Position numbers and translations under genes: made by a program
Notes under the pieces: generated by a model
The model's database searches: none
The model's input: the letters and a program-made list of their open reading frames with translations, nothing else
What the model was told of the DNA's origin: nothing
NCBI GenBank assembly: GCA_002291495.1
Contig: DBAE01000061.1
Location: 2,386-8,596 of the forward strand
DNA: 6,211 bases
Reading direction: 5' to 3'
Source of the DNA: Bacteriovoracaceae bacterium UBA1018
GTDB taxonomy: Bacteria > Bdellovibrionota > UBA1018
Part shown: in pieces, positions 1-6,211 of the stretch
Layout of the letters: the number at the start of each line of letters is the position of its first letter
Position numbering within the stretch: position 1 is the stretch's first letter

Positions 1-613
1 CTCGATGTCGGGTGCCGTATCGTTTGTCGATATTAGGATCTTTAGAGAGCGGCAAAAAACATCCGGCAGCAGCTAAGCGTCCGCCCGTGATGATTACAGC
101 ACCATCATGGATCGGAGAATTCTGAACAAAGATCGAATAGAGAAGTTCAGCCTTAACTCTTGAGTCGAGTTTTGACCCTGTATCGATGAAGTTTTTGAGC
201 CCCGTTTCGCGTTCAATGACGATCAGACCGCCAATACGTTCTCGCGCCAATCGAGTCGCAGCACGAGCGATCTCATCGACCATCTCACGCTCTTCTTCGG
301 CAGATGCACCTGAGAAGAACGGATTTTTACCCACATGCGTAAGCGCCCGTCGTAAATCGTCTTGAAACAGTACGATCACGATCAAGATCAGATAATCGAA
401 GAAATGCGAAAGGAGCCAATGGGTCGTGAAAAGCTCAAAAGTCGACGAAAGAAAGAAGCCAATCGCTAAGATACCGAGGCCCGTTAGCATCTGCATCGCG
501 CGCGTGCCTTTAATTAAAAGCAAGACGCGATAGACGATAAAGGCCACGATCCCCACGTCCAGCAGGTCGATTAACCTCAGGCTGGACTGAAAGTTCGCTA
601 GCAGATCTCTCAC
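1..613 (-). CDS. cdaA: Diadenylate cyclase CdaA (DacA/YbbP family), C-terminus cut by the window edge
   Basis: Makes the second messenger c-di-AMP from two ATP at the inner membrane; in this family c-di-AMP controls osmolyte transport and cell wall balance. I translated 204 residues. An N-terminal hydrophobic region (about residues 14-84) can hold three membrane segments, as in CdaA. It is followed by the DAC (DisA_N) domain: GGLIVIERETGL at 128-139, the PIHDGA motif at 167-172 (the DGA triad binds and positions ATP) and the RHR motif at 202-204, where the window ends. Both catalytic motifs are intact; roughly the last 60-70 residues are missing. The start is GTG at 613: an in-frame TAG lies at 640-638, no ATG, GTG or TTG occurs between, and GGAA sits 7 bases upstream. 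It follows ftsH by 44 bases on the same strand, so it is probably cotranscribed. The usual downstream partners (a YbbR-domain regulator and glmM) would lie outside the window. Confidence 0.93.
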   Translation of the reverse strand, partial: MRDLLANFQSSLRLIDLLDVGIVAFIVYRVLLLIKGTRAMQMLTGLGILAIGFFLSSTFELFTTHWLLSHFFDYLILIVIVLFQDDLRRALTHVGKNPFFSGASAEEEREMVDEIARAATRLARERIGGLIVIERETGLKNFIDTGSKLDSRVKAELLYSIFVQNSPIHDGAVIITGGRLAAAGCFLPLSKDPNIDKRYGTRHR

Positions 614-620
614 CGATTTT

Positions 621-624
621 TTCC
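621..624 (-). promoter_or_regulatory. Ribosome binding site supporting the GTG start of cdaA
   Basis: The minus strand reads GGAA, then 7 bases, then GTG at 613. This spacing fits a Shine-Dalgarno element. It matters because cdaA has no ATG start near its N-terminus, and this GTG is the only usual start codon between the in-frame stop at 640-638 and the first conserved residues. Confidence 0.5.
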
Positions 625-657
625 AGGCAAAAGCAAGCTAACCGAAGTTCCGCTCAA

Positions 658-2592
658 CTACGCGGGCATCGGCGCAGGCGCCGCCCCTCCTCCTGTCCCA
701 GATTCAGTTCGTCCCGACGCAGTCACAGGAGCTTTGGCACTTGGAGGCAAATTACTCAGTGTCTCCGGAGCTTTCCGTTCGATCTTCTGACCACGCACAA
801 TTCTTTCTACTTCGTCACCATCTAAAGTTTCGTACTCTAGGAGAGCTTTTGCAAGCTCATGAAGAATATTTAGCTTAGTCGAGAGAATCTCTTTCGCTCT
901 TCGGTAGTTTCGTTCAACGATATCTCGGACTTCGCGGTCAATCGTCTGCGCAGTTTGTTCGGAGTAGTCCCTGTGCTGAGCAATTTCACGGCCCAAGAAG
1001 ATTGCTTCTTCTTTTTGACCAAAAGTGAGTGGCCCAAGCACATCGCTCATACCCCATTCGCAAACCATTCTGCGAGCAAGCTCGGTAGCGCGTTCGATAT
1101 CGTTACCAGCACCTGTTGTCTTCTGATGAAGGACAAGCTCTTCTGCAACGCGACCGCCCATCAAGAATGCGATGTTGTTTTCAGCTTTATCTTTCGAAAG
1201 ATTAACTCGGTCCTCATTAGGAAGAGTCTGAGTTACACCTAAGGCCATACCGCGAGGAATGATCGTTACTTTATGAATAGGATCAGTGCCCGGCATGAAC
1301 TTACCGACCAAGGTATGTCCTGCTTCGTGGTAAGCGGTGGTGCGCTTTTCATTTTCAGTGAGCACCATGCTCTTACGCTCAACACCCATCAAGACTTTGT
1401 CTTTGGCATTTTCGAAATCTTCGAGCTCTAAGAATTTCTTGTCTGCACGAGCAGCAAGAAGGGCTGCTTCGTTTACCAAGTTTTCAAGGTCTGCACCTGA
1501 AAATCCTGGAGTACCTCGAGCAATCACTGAAAGATCTACTCCTGCAGCCATAGGTGTTTTACGAGTATGAACTTGCAAGATCGCCTCACGTCCTTTGACG
1601 TCTGGAGCGGATACCACTACCCGACGGTCAAATCGACCCGGACGCAAGAGCGCCGGATCAAGAACATCTGGACGATTGGTTGCAGCAATCAAAATAACAC
1701 CTTCATTGGACTCAAAGCCGTCCATCTCAACCAGAAGTTGATTGAGAGTTTGTTCACGCTCGTCATGTCCTCCGCCTAGGCCCGCACCACGGTGACGACC
1801 AACGGCATCGATCTCGTCGATGAACACGATACAAGGAGCGTGTTTTTTGCCTTGTTCAAAGAGGTCTCGAACACGAGAAGCTCCAACACCGACAAACATT
1901 TCAACGAAGTCGGAGCCAGAGATCGAGAAGAATGGAACGCCAGCTTCACCAGCGATCGCTTTTGCAAGCAAAGTTTTTCCGGTACCTGGAGGGCCCATCA
2001 AAAGAACGCCCTTAGGAATACGTCCGCCTAGGCGAGTAAATTTTTTCGGATCTTTCAAGAACGCAATAATCTCTTCGAGCTCTTGCTTAGCTTCTTCTGC
2101 ACCAGCAACATCTTTAAATGTGATTCGATTATTCGACTCAGTCAAAAGACGTGCTTTGCTCTTACCAAAGGACATGGCTTTACCGCCGCCCACTTGGATC
2201 TGACGCATAAATAGGAAGAAGAAAACAAAGAGCAGAAGCATTGGGAACCATGAGATCAACACTTGTTGCCAAACAGGCGTTTTTTCTGCGCGTTCATAGT
2301 TTGGAATAATATTGTTCTTTTCGAGAATTTCAAAAACTTTTGAATTCTCGGTTGCACCAACAGTCTCAAATTGCTTCTTACCGTCTTGTCCTGGCTCTTT
2401 AAAGTTACCGACAATGAGGTTCTCTGCTTTAAAAGTAACGTCCGCGACTTTACCTTCTTTAACGAGCTGAACAAATTCACTGAATTTGATCTCGCGTCGT
2501 TGACGATTCACGGGATCAAAGACCTTAAATAGGCTCGCGAAGAGAAGAATTAGTACTAACCAAAGAGCGACAGTTTTATGATTCGGTTTCAT
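658..2592 (-). CDS. ftsH: ATP-dependent zinc metalloprotease FtsH
   Basis: Membrane-anchored AAA+ protease that extracts and degrades damaged membrane proteins and some short-lived cytosolic regulators; the family works as a hexamer. Of 644 residues, membrane segments lie at about 7-23 and 107-128, flanking a periplasmic domain of about 80 residues. The AAA module has Walker A GPPGTGKT at 200-207, the pore loop MFVG at 232-235, Walker B IVFIDE at 255-260, and the second region of homology with RPGRFDRR at 317-324 holding the arginine fingers. The protease has HEAGH at 422-426 (zinc ligands H422 and H426, catalytic E423), with the likely third ligand D498 in GNDIE. Every key residue is present and the length is normal. 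The last 40 or so residues form a Pro/Ala/Gly-rich tail. The ATG is bounded by an in-frame TGA three codons upstream. I see no good Shine-Dalgarno, so translation may depend on coupling or other features. It lies 60 bases after tilS. Confidence 0.98.
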   Translation of the reverse strand: MKPNHKTVALWLVLILLFASLFKVFDPVNRQRREIKFSEFVQLVKEGKVADVTFKAENLIVGNFKEPGQDGKKQFETVGATENSKVFEILEKNNIIPNYERAEKTPVWQQVLISWFPMLLLFVFFFLFMRQIQVGGGKAMSFGKSKARLLTESNNRITFKDVAGAEEAKQELEEIIAFLKDPKKFTRLGGRIPKGVLLMGPPGTGKTLLAKAIAGEAGVPFFSISGSDFVEMFVGVGASRVRDLFEQGKKHAPCIVFIDEIDAVGRHRGAGLGGGHDEREQTLNQLLVEMDGFESNEGVILIAATNRPDVLDPALLRPGRFDRRVVVSAPDVKGREAILQVHTRKTPMAAGVDLSVIARGTPGFSGADLENLVNEAALLAARADKKFLELEDFENAKDKVLMGVERKSMVLTENEKRTTAYHEAGHTLVGKFMPGTDPIHKVTIIPRGMALGVTQTLPNEDRVNLSKDKAENNIAFLMGGRVAEELVLHQKTTGAGNDIERATELARRMVCEWGMSDVLGPLTFGQKEEAIFLGREIAQHRDYSEQTAQTIDREVRDIVERNYRRAKEILSTKLNILHELAKALLEYETLDGDEVERIVRGQKIERKAPETLSNLPPSAKAPVTASGRTESGTGGGAAPAPMPA

Positions 2593-2652
2593 CAGAAATC
2601 AGGGTAGCATGGGCAGAATTAACAATCAATGCAACGCCGCTACTTGGGAAAT

Positions 2653-3609
2653 CTAGTTTGAGTTCCTGAGCTTTTTTCTCGCAGGTTTTTTGGCGCTTTT
2701 CGACACTTTCTTAGATTGGCGTTTTCTGACAAGTGACCACCCTTGAGGGAGAGTAATTTCACCGTACCATTTTGGGTCAGTAAGCTTTTGGCGAAGCTCT
2801 ACCCAATGAGGCCTTCTCAACTGAAGTTGACGTAGCGCTTCTAACCATCCCTGCTCGCTGTTGTCTAAGTTTTGACGTGAATTTCTATTTGAACGACTCA
2901 ATCCGTATTCGACCAGCCGATCCACACTTCGAGGAAATAATTTTTCGACAACGGGCATCAATTCAAGTCGAATCCTGGATCTCAAAAACCGCCCTTCAAA
3001 ATTTGTTCGATCCTCTCTCCACTCAACTTTTTCTTCTTTCAAAAAACTCTGAAGAGCACTCTTTCTAATTCCAAGCAAAGGACGAAATACATTTCCATGC
3101 TGACGAAGGATGCCCGCACCATGACTCTCTATAGCGCCTGTACAAAATCTCCAGAGCAATGTCTCAGCCAGGTCCTCGGAATGATGGGCTGTCAACACGA
3201 GCGTGCTGGCACCATATTCGGCGGTTAGCTTCGCAAACTCAGACATACGGATCTGTCGCGCATGATCTTCCAAAGACTGCCCCCCCGGGGACTTATCCTT
3301 ACGCACGATGATCCGAACCGAAACGCCCAATTTCTTACCAAGAGCCTCAACAAACTCAGCATCGCTATCCGATTCAGCCCCCCGCCAACCATGATTGATA
3401 TGAATTAAGACGATTTTTGATGGATCAACCACTCTCCTGCCGTACTTAGCGATTAGTGTAGCTAGCGCGGTCGAGTCGGAGCCGGCCGAGGTCCCGATAA
3501 GGATATACGAAGTTATTGGAAGTTGGATTGAACTCTGCTTCAAGGCAGAAACGACCTCTCGGATCAGTTTTCCACCCATTTGGCCCGGCTTTGGGTAGGG
3601 AGTTTTCAT
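2653..3609 (-). CDS. tilS: tRNA(Ile)-lysidine synthetase TilS
   Basis: Attaches lysine to C34 of the CAU anticodon of tRNA-Ile2, using ATP, so that this tRNA reads AUA as isoleucine rather than AUG as methionine. The cytosolic protein has 318 residues. The N-terminal PP-loop ATPase shows SAGSDS at 41-46 (usually SGGxDS), the HINHGWR segment at 70-76, AHHSEDLAET at 141-150 (family AHHxDDxxET), RPLL at 176-179, and the late motif WREDRTN at 197-203 followed by RFLRSRIR at 207-214. The remaining 100 or so residues would be a short C-terminal substrate-binding domain ending in a Lys/Arg-rich tail (about 296-315). It is shorter than the E. coli enzyme (about 430) and belongs to the compact form. 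The start ATG has only a weak upstream purine stretch (AAAAGAA); M11 is a possible alternative. It is first in the tilS-ftsH-cdaA cluster and is transcribed away from a CAT-anticodon tRNA gene. Confidence 0.95.
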   Translation of the reverse strand: MKTPYPKPGQMGGKLIREVVSALKQSSIQLPITSYILIGTSAGSDSTALATLIAKYGRRVVDPSKIVLIHINHGWRGAESDSDAEFVEALGKKLGVSVRIIVRKDKSPGGQSLEDHARQIRMSEFAKLTAEYGASTLVLTAHHSEDLAETLLWRFCTGAIESHGAGILRQHGNVFRPLLGIRKSALQSFLKEEKVEWREDRTNFEGRFLRSRIRLELMPVVEKLFPRSVDRLVEYGLSRSNRNSRQNLDNSEQGWLEALRQLQLRRPHWVELRQKLTDPKWYGEITLPQGWSLVRKRQSKKVSKSAKKPARKKLRNSN

Positions 3610-3657
3610 AATTTTCTTTTAGCTTGAGCTTACCGAAGATGCATTAGGCAAAGATGC

Positions 3658-3685
3658 TTGACCAAAGACGCCCTGTCATATTAAT
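3658..3685 (+). promoter_or_regulatory. Candidate sigma70-type promoter for the tRNA gene
   Basis: TTGACC at 3658-3663 (5 of 6 to TTGACA) is separated by 16 bases from ATTAAT at 3680-3685 (4 of 6 to TATAAT). The -10 element ends 10 bases before the mature tRNA, so a transcript would begin with a leader of only a few bases. This is a match by eye only; the -10 element is imperfect. Confidence 0.35.
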
Positions 3686-3695
3686 CAAGGATTAT

Positions 3696-3772
3696 CCCTC
3701 GGTAGCTCAGATGGTTAGAGCGTGGCATTCATAACGCCAAGGTCGGCGGTTCGATCCCGCCCTGAGGGACCA
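3696..3772 (+). tRNA. tRNA with CAT anticodon (elongator Met or Ile2)
   Basis: The 77-base cloverleaf has its CCA end encoded at 3770-3772. The acceptor stem CCCTCGG (3696-3702) pairs with CTGAGGG (3762-3768), including one G-T pair. The D-arm is GCTC/GAGC. The anticodon loop TTCATAA gives CAT at positions 34-36. The T-arm is GGCGG/CCGCC around TTCGATC, and the discriminator base is A. The C1-G72 pair and the lack of a GGG/CCC run in the anticodon stem argue against initiator tRNA. The anticodon stem TGGCA/CGCCA has four good pairs and an A31-C39 mismatch next to the loop. Anticodon CAT serves both elongator Met and the tRNA-Ile2 modified by TilS; the sequence alone does not decide, and the neighbouring tilS gene is suggestive only. 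Confidence 0.93.
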
Positions 3773-3827
3773 TTTTAGGTCCTTTCACTGATTTACTCCG
3801 AACCACCGGAGCCCCCTCGCCAATACA

Positions 3828-3856
3828 ATGACATTAAATTGAAACATTTAGATATT
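3828..3856 (+). promoter_or_regulatory. Candidate promoter for the cysteine-rich exported protein gene
   Basis: ATGACA at 3828-3833 (5 of 6 to TTGACA) is followed after 17 bases by GATATT at 3851-3856 (4 of 6 to TATAAT). The surrounding DNA is AT-rich. A start of transcription near 3863 would leave a leader of about 20 bases containing the inverted repeat at 3868-3879. Readthrough from the tRNA gene is an alternative, since no terminator is visible between them. Confidence 0.3.
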
Positions 3857-3867
3857 TCTTTAAAAAC

Positions 3868-3879
3868 CCGATAGATCGG
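3868..3879. repeat. Perfect short inverted repeat CCGAT-AG-ATCGG before a start codon
   Basis: Two 5-base arms are separated by 2 bases and end 3 bases before the ATG at 3883. The spacer is too short for a normal RNA hairpin loop, so if it has a role, a protein-binding operator is more likely. It occupies the place where a Shine-Dalgarno sequence would be expected, and no purine-rich element is seen there. A 5-base arm can occur by chance. Confidence 0.4.
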
Positions 3880-3882
3880 TCA

Positions 3883-5589
3883 ATGAGATTCTTGCTTCTA
3901 ATATCTCTGCTTGTTCTGTGTGACCCGAGTTTCGCCTACCCTATCCGCTATCGTTGCCATGCAGATAAAACTCTTAGCTTCCTACCGCCAGAAAGCACTG
4001 CTCCCTCGTCAGAAAAATGCGGCTGCCGAGACGAATTCGCTGAAGTCGTCCGTCTCTTAGGCCTTGGAACTCAGATCACTCGAAATTTAACTTCACCCGA
4101 AGATCCCGCACTTTCAGAGCTAGCGAGCAGCAGTTCTCAACAATGTTTTCTAGAGAGGCATCAAGGAAACTGGTCCAGTACACTAAAGGATAAATACCTA
4201 GTTGATCACAAAGGTACGAAGCATCTAGTAATTACAAGTTTGTACCGAACCCCATATCACTTCCCGACCGGTCATAGGCTTGATAAAGCGCAAAGACCAA
4301 AACATATCCTTCCATTAGAAATGGTTAAAAAGTTAATTCGCGAATCCATCCGGTTCGAAGTGGACCCCTATTACACCCTCGCAATTTATCTTATGGAAGG
4401 AGAAGTCAATCCTTACGTTGACCCGCAGTGGTTATCCAAGGAATACGGATGCACTGTCGATGTTTTACCAAACAAGAAATGTCCGAATGGTCAGCCTAGC
4501 ATCTCCGAAACTTCGTACGGCAGTTTTTATAATATTTGCCCCAAAGTCATCAAAGAAAAAGAATATCAAAGTACACTAGTTCGCAAGAGCATCTGGGGGG
4601 ATATAGAGCACGAAGAATACAGTGCAAATAAAAATACAAAATACTACTGCATTTTTAAGAGAGCAATAAGTAACGACCCACTTCCAAAAGATTGCTGTCT
4701 AGAAATCACCTTCCCCGTGTCTACTACGGAGTCGCTTGAACTGGGTCTATACATGCACCATTTAAAGAGCAAACTGAAAAAGCCCGTCGAAAACGATCCC
4801 ACAAATCCATGCGGATTCGGCCTGGAAGGACGCGTTCAGAGTTTTAACGGTTGCAAAGGACTGGGATTCACAGAGGCTCTTGCGGTCAATATGTTCTGGC
4901 GGAATGGTGTTCTTCAAAATGGAAAAGACAATTCGCAAATCTACGCCTATCAGGCCCTATCTTTTATTGGTGACCTTTGGGAGAATCCATATTTAACTCA
5001 ACTTATAAAAGAGACAAAACAGGAACTTCAATTGCCAAATCCGCCGAATCTTTTATGCATAGACCAACCCGAGGGAGTTTACACCTATGACCAGGACAGC
5101 TTCCAAAAAAAGCTTTGCGATGCCCCTCGTCTCAAGTTTACGAAAAACAAACCTAGTTGGAGCTCTTTAACCCCGAGTGAACAGAAAATTATAGACATCG
5201 AATACAAAGCAATCCAGATGCGGTACAGACTAGAAAGGGAGAGCCACTTCGACCTCACCAAATGCTCTTTTCGATCCGTTGCACTGAGTGAAAGTAAACC
5301 AAACCTCAAGTATTACCAGCGCTACGTTAAAAAATTATGTGAAGGTAAGAATGACGACGCGAAAGTAGGAGACATAATACGCACCACAAACGCTGATCAG
5401 ATCCGATACGAGACCCTTCTAACCGATCCGCTGTTTAAAGAACTGACGACCGTAGGAGGTGCTATGGCGTATATAATGGACGAAAATAACAGCTATGTTG
5501 GATATAAATGTGGTGCAAGCTTAACTTCGGAGCAAATTGATTCTATCCGCAACAAGCTTGGCACAACTCCGGCAGACTCAAGTCCGTAA
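3883..5589 (+). CDS. Exported cysteine-rich protein, possible divergent lysozyme-like (SLT-type) domain
   Basis: I do not recognise this 568-residue protein as a named family. It begins with a clear signal peptide: a basic start (MRF), the hydrophobic run LLLISLLVL, and likely type I cleavage after SFA (residue 18). The mature chain has 17 cysteines (25, 46, 48, 88, 190, 200, 219, 256, 271, 272, 310, 324, 392, 412, 461, 486, 543), which suggests disulfide bonding in the periplasm or outside the cell. No further membrane segment is seen. Residues 151-177 resemble the first part of a soluble lytic transglycosylase domain: a helix, then VDPYYTLAI, then MEGEVNP, placing E172 where the catalytic Glu of the AIxxxESxxNP motif lies. 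Residues 212-220 (YGSFYNICP) may match the later G-x-x-Q-I-x-P motif, and YAYQALSF at 354-361 the third. The match is weak and by eye. The gene has no visible Shine-Dalgarno; the ATG is chosen because the signal peptide begins there. It ends 8 bases from a convergent gene. Confidence 0.85.
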   Translation: MRFLLLISLLVLCDPSFAYPIRYRCHADKTLSFLPPESTAPSSEKCGCRDEFAEVVRLLGLGTQITRNLTSPEDPALSELASSSSQQCFLERHQGNWSSTLKDKYLVDHKGTKHLVITSLYRTPYHFPTGHRLDKAQRPKHILPLEMVKKLIRESIRFEVDPYYTLAIYLMEGEVNPYVDPQWLSKEYGCTVDVLPNKKCPNGQPSISETSYGSFYNICPKVIKEKEYQSTLVRKSIWGDIEHEEYSANKNTKYYCIFKRAISNDPLPKDCCLEITFPVSTTESLELGLYMHHLKSKLKKPVENDPTNPCGFGLEGRVQSFNGCKGLGFTEALAVNMFWRNGVLQNGKDNSQIYAYQALSFIGDLWENPYLTQLIKETKQELQLPNPPNLLCIDQPEGVYTYDQDSFQKKLCDAPRLKFTKNKPSWSSLTPSEQKIIDIEYKAIQMRYRLERESHFDLTKCSFRSVALSESKPNLKYYQRYVKKLCEGKNDDAKVGDIIRTTNADQIRYETLLTDPLFKELTTVGGAMAYIMDENNSYVGYKCGASLTSEQIDSIRNKLGTTPADSSP

Positions 5590-5597
5590 GAGCAGAT

Positions 5598-5912
5598 TTA
5601 CAACTCTACTTCAACCACACCCTTGTTCATATCAAACTTAAATCCGCCGCAATTACACATGCGTCCGTTGCCCTGCCAATAATGGGTAGAGCTCGACTTG
5701 GATTTCTGACAAGCCGAAGTTCCTGGAACATGGGTTGTCGAATTTGCTGAAGGACCGATTAAGGTGAGCTGCTCGGGTTCGGATTCACGCCTATGGGAAA
5801 CATCAAAACCCACTGCCCCACCATCACAAACCGGACACTCTTCGTAGAATGTGGTGAAAAGTGGTTTCTGAATCAGGGGGCGATTACATTTTGAGCAGTT
5901 TCGTGAAGACAT
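5598..5912 (-). CDS. Small cysteine-pair (zinc-ribbon-like) protein of unknown function
   Basis: This 104-residue protein has no signal peptide or membrane segment and is probably cytosolic. CSKC at 6-9 and CPVC at 26-29 form two CxxC knuckles separated by 16 residues, a typical four-cysteine zinc site. The second half has C68, H77 and CNC at 86-88 followed by GGFKFD, perhaps a second, looser metal site. The middle (about 40-75) is polar and Ser/Thr-rich, probably a linker. A strong ribosome binding site sits 6 bases before the ATG, which supports this as a real gene. It lies 71 bases after the corA end on the same strand, so it may be cotranscribed; a TAGAAT hexamer at 5952-5947 could be its own -10 element, but no matching -35 is seen. 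I cannot assign a function; it could bind nucleic acid or protein. Confidence 0.75.
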   Translation of the reverse strand: MSSRNCSKCNRPLIQKPLFTTFYEECPVCDGGAVGFDVSHRRESEPEQLTLIGPSANSTTHVPGTSACQKSKSSSTHYWQGNGRMCNCGGFKFDMNKGVVEVEL

Positions 5913-5918
5913 GTCGCA

Positions 5919-5926
5919 TTCCTTCC
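5919..5926 (-). promoter_or_regulatory. Strong Shine-Dalgarno of the 104-residue protein gene
   Basis: The minus strand reads GGAAGGAA, then 6 bases, then the ATG at 5912. It is the best ribosome binding site in the window and is the main support for the start of this otherwise unrecognised small gene. Confidence 0.65.
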
Positions 5927-5983
5927 ATAGAGTGGACTACCTTCTCATTCTACCGCAGATTAGGCTCATGGAGGATCTTTTTT

Positions 5984-6211
5984 TTAGCGCTCAAGCCAGC
6001 CTCTTTTTTTGAACCAAATCAAGATCATGAGCGAGACCAGTGCCATCACCCCGAGTGTGGCAAAATAGCCCCACTTCCATTCGAGCTCTGGCATCCACCT
6101 AAAGTTCATCCCATAGACTCCAGCAATAAAAGTGAGCGGCATAAAAAATACGGAAAAAACCGTCAGGACTCGGACCACTTCATTGGTTTTCTGAGACGAA
6201 AGGGAAATATG
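5984..6211 (-). CDS. corA: CorA-type magnesium/cobalt transporter, C-terminal fragment (cut by the window edge)
   Basis: CorA proteins are pentameric inner-membrane channels that take up Mg2+ (also Co2+ or Ni2+). Seventy-five C-terminal residues are present, and the frame is open through the right edge. The segment before the first membrane helix reads SLSSQKTNEVVRVLT, as is usual in the family. The first helix spans about 14-33 and ends in the signature YGMNF at 33-37, the selectivity filter. It is followed by the periplasmic loop with MPEL at 40-43, a second helix at about 47-67, and the basic cytosolic tail KKRGWLER. The large N-terminal cytosolic domain, where Mg2+ gating occurs, is outside the window. 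No hairpin terminator follows the stop codon, so transcription may run on into the small cysteine-pair gene. Confidence 0.95.
   Translation of the reverse strand, partial: HISLSSQKTNEVVRVLTVFSVFFMPLTFIAGVYGMNFRWMPELEWKWGYFATLGVMALVSLMILIWFKKRGWLER

Noticed and set aside
955..2203. Several open frames on the plus strand opposite ftsH
   Set aside because: They are antisense shadows of a fully intact, highly conserved gene, with no recognisable domains or initiation signals of their own.
2599..2610. Tiny minus-strand frame ATG CTA CCC TGA just before ftsH, as a leader peptide
   Set aside because: It has only three sense codons, no ribosome binding site and no associated attenuator-like structure; it is expected by chance.
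3796..3811. Stem-loop CTCCG-AACCAC-CGGAG after the tRNA, as a terminator
   Set aside because: The stem is only 5 pairs and no T-run follows on either strand, so it does not qualify as an intrinsic terminator.
3913..3921. Lipobox-like LVLC at residues 10-13 of the exported protein
   Set aside because: The residue before Cys is Leu rather than Gly, Ala or Ser, and it lies inside the hydrophobic core. The SFA site at residue 18 is a better type I cleavage site.
3883..5589. Horizontal acquisition of the exported protein gene at the tRNA
   Set aside because: The gene follows a tRNA, a common insertion site, but there is no repeat of the tRNA 3' end, no integrase, and no striking change in base composition within the window.
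5978..5985. Run of eight T on the plus strand between the small gene and corA, as a terminator for plus-strand transcription
   Set aside because: No GC-rich inverted repeat precedes the T-run, and no plus-strand gene ends just before it.

Overview
The window looks like chromosomal core DNA from a Gram-negative bacterium, most likely of the Bdellovibrionota or a related former deltaproteobacterial group. This placement is an inference. It rests on the style of the FtsH sequence, on the linkage tilS-ftsH-cdaA, and on a protein with a Gram-negative type signal peptide. No taxonomic marker in the window settles it. Base composition is moderate throughout, and I see no insertion sequence, integrase, CRISPR array or other mark of mobility.

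Left part (1-3609, all on the minus strand): a housekeeping cluster read right to left as tilS (tRNA-Ile lysidine synthetase), ftsH (membrane AAA+ zinc protease) and cdaA (diadenylate cyclase, cut by the left edge at its RHR motif). Gaps are 60 and 44 bases, which fits one transcription unit. The cluster joins decoding fidelity, membrane protein quality control and c-di-AMP synthesis.

Middle (3610-3882): a divergent intergenic region holding one plus-strand tRNA gene with a CAT anticodon and an encoded CCA end, a candidate promoter before it, and about 110 bases after it with a second candidate promoter and a short perfect inverted repeat placed directly before the next start codon.

Right part (3883-6211): a plus-strand gene for a 568-residue exported protein with 17 cysteines in the mature chain. 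I do not recognise it as a named family, but it carries two segments that resemble the catalytic Glu and glycine-rich motifs of lysozyme-like lytic transglycosylases. It converges, with an 8-base gap, on a minus-strand gene for a 104-residue cysteine-pair protein of unknown function. Upstream of that small gene, on the same strand, is the C-terminal end of a CorA-type magnesium/cobalt transporter, cut by the right edge.

The most interesting items are the cysteine-rich exported protein with a possible divergent peptidoglycan-cleaving domain, and the CAT-anticodon tRNA beside tilS, whose identity (Met or Ile2) is uncertain and which has an unpaired position in its anticodon stem. Neither amounts to a clear new system from this sequence alone.
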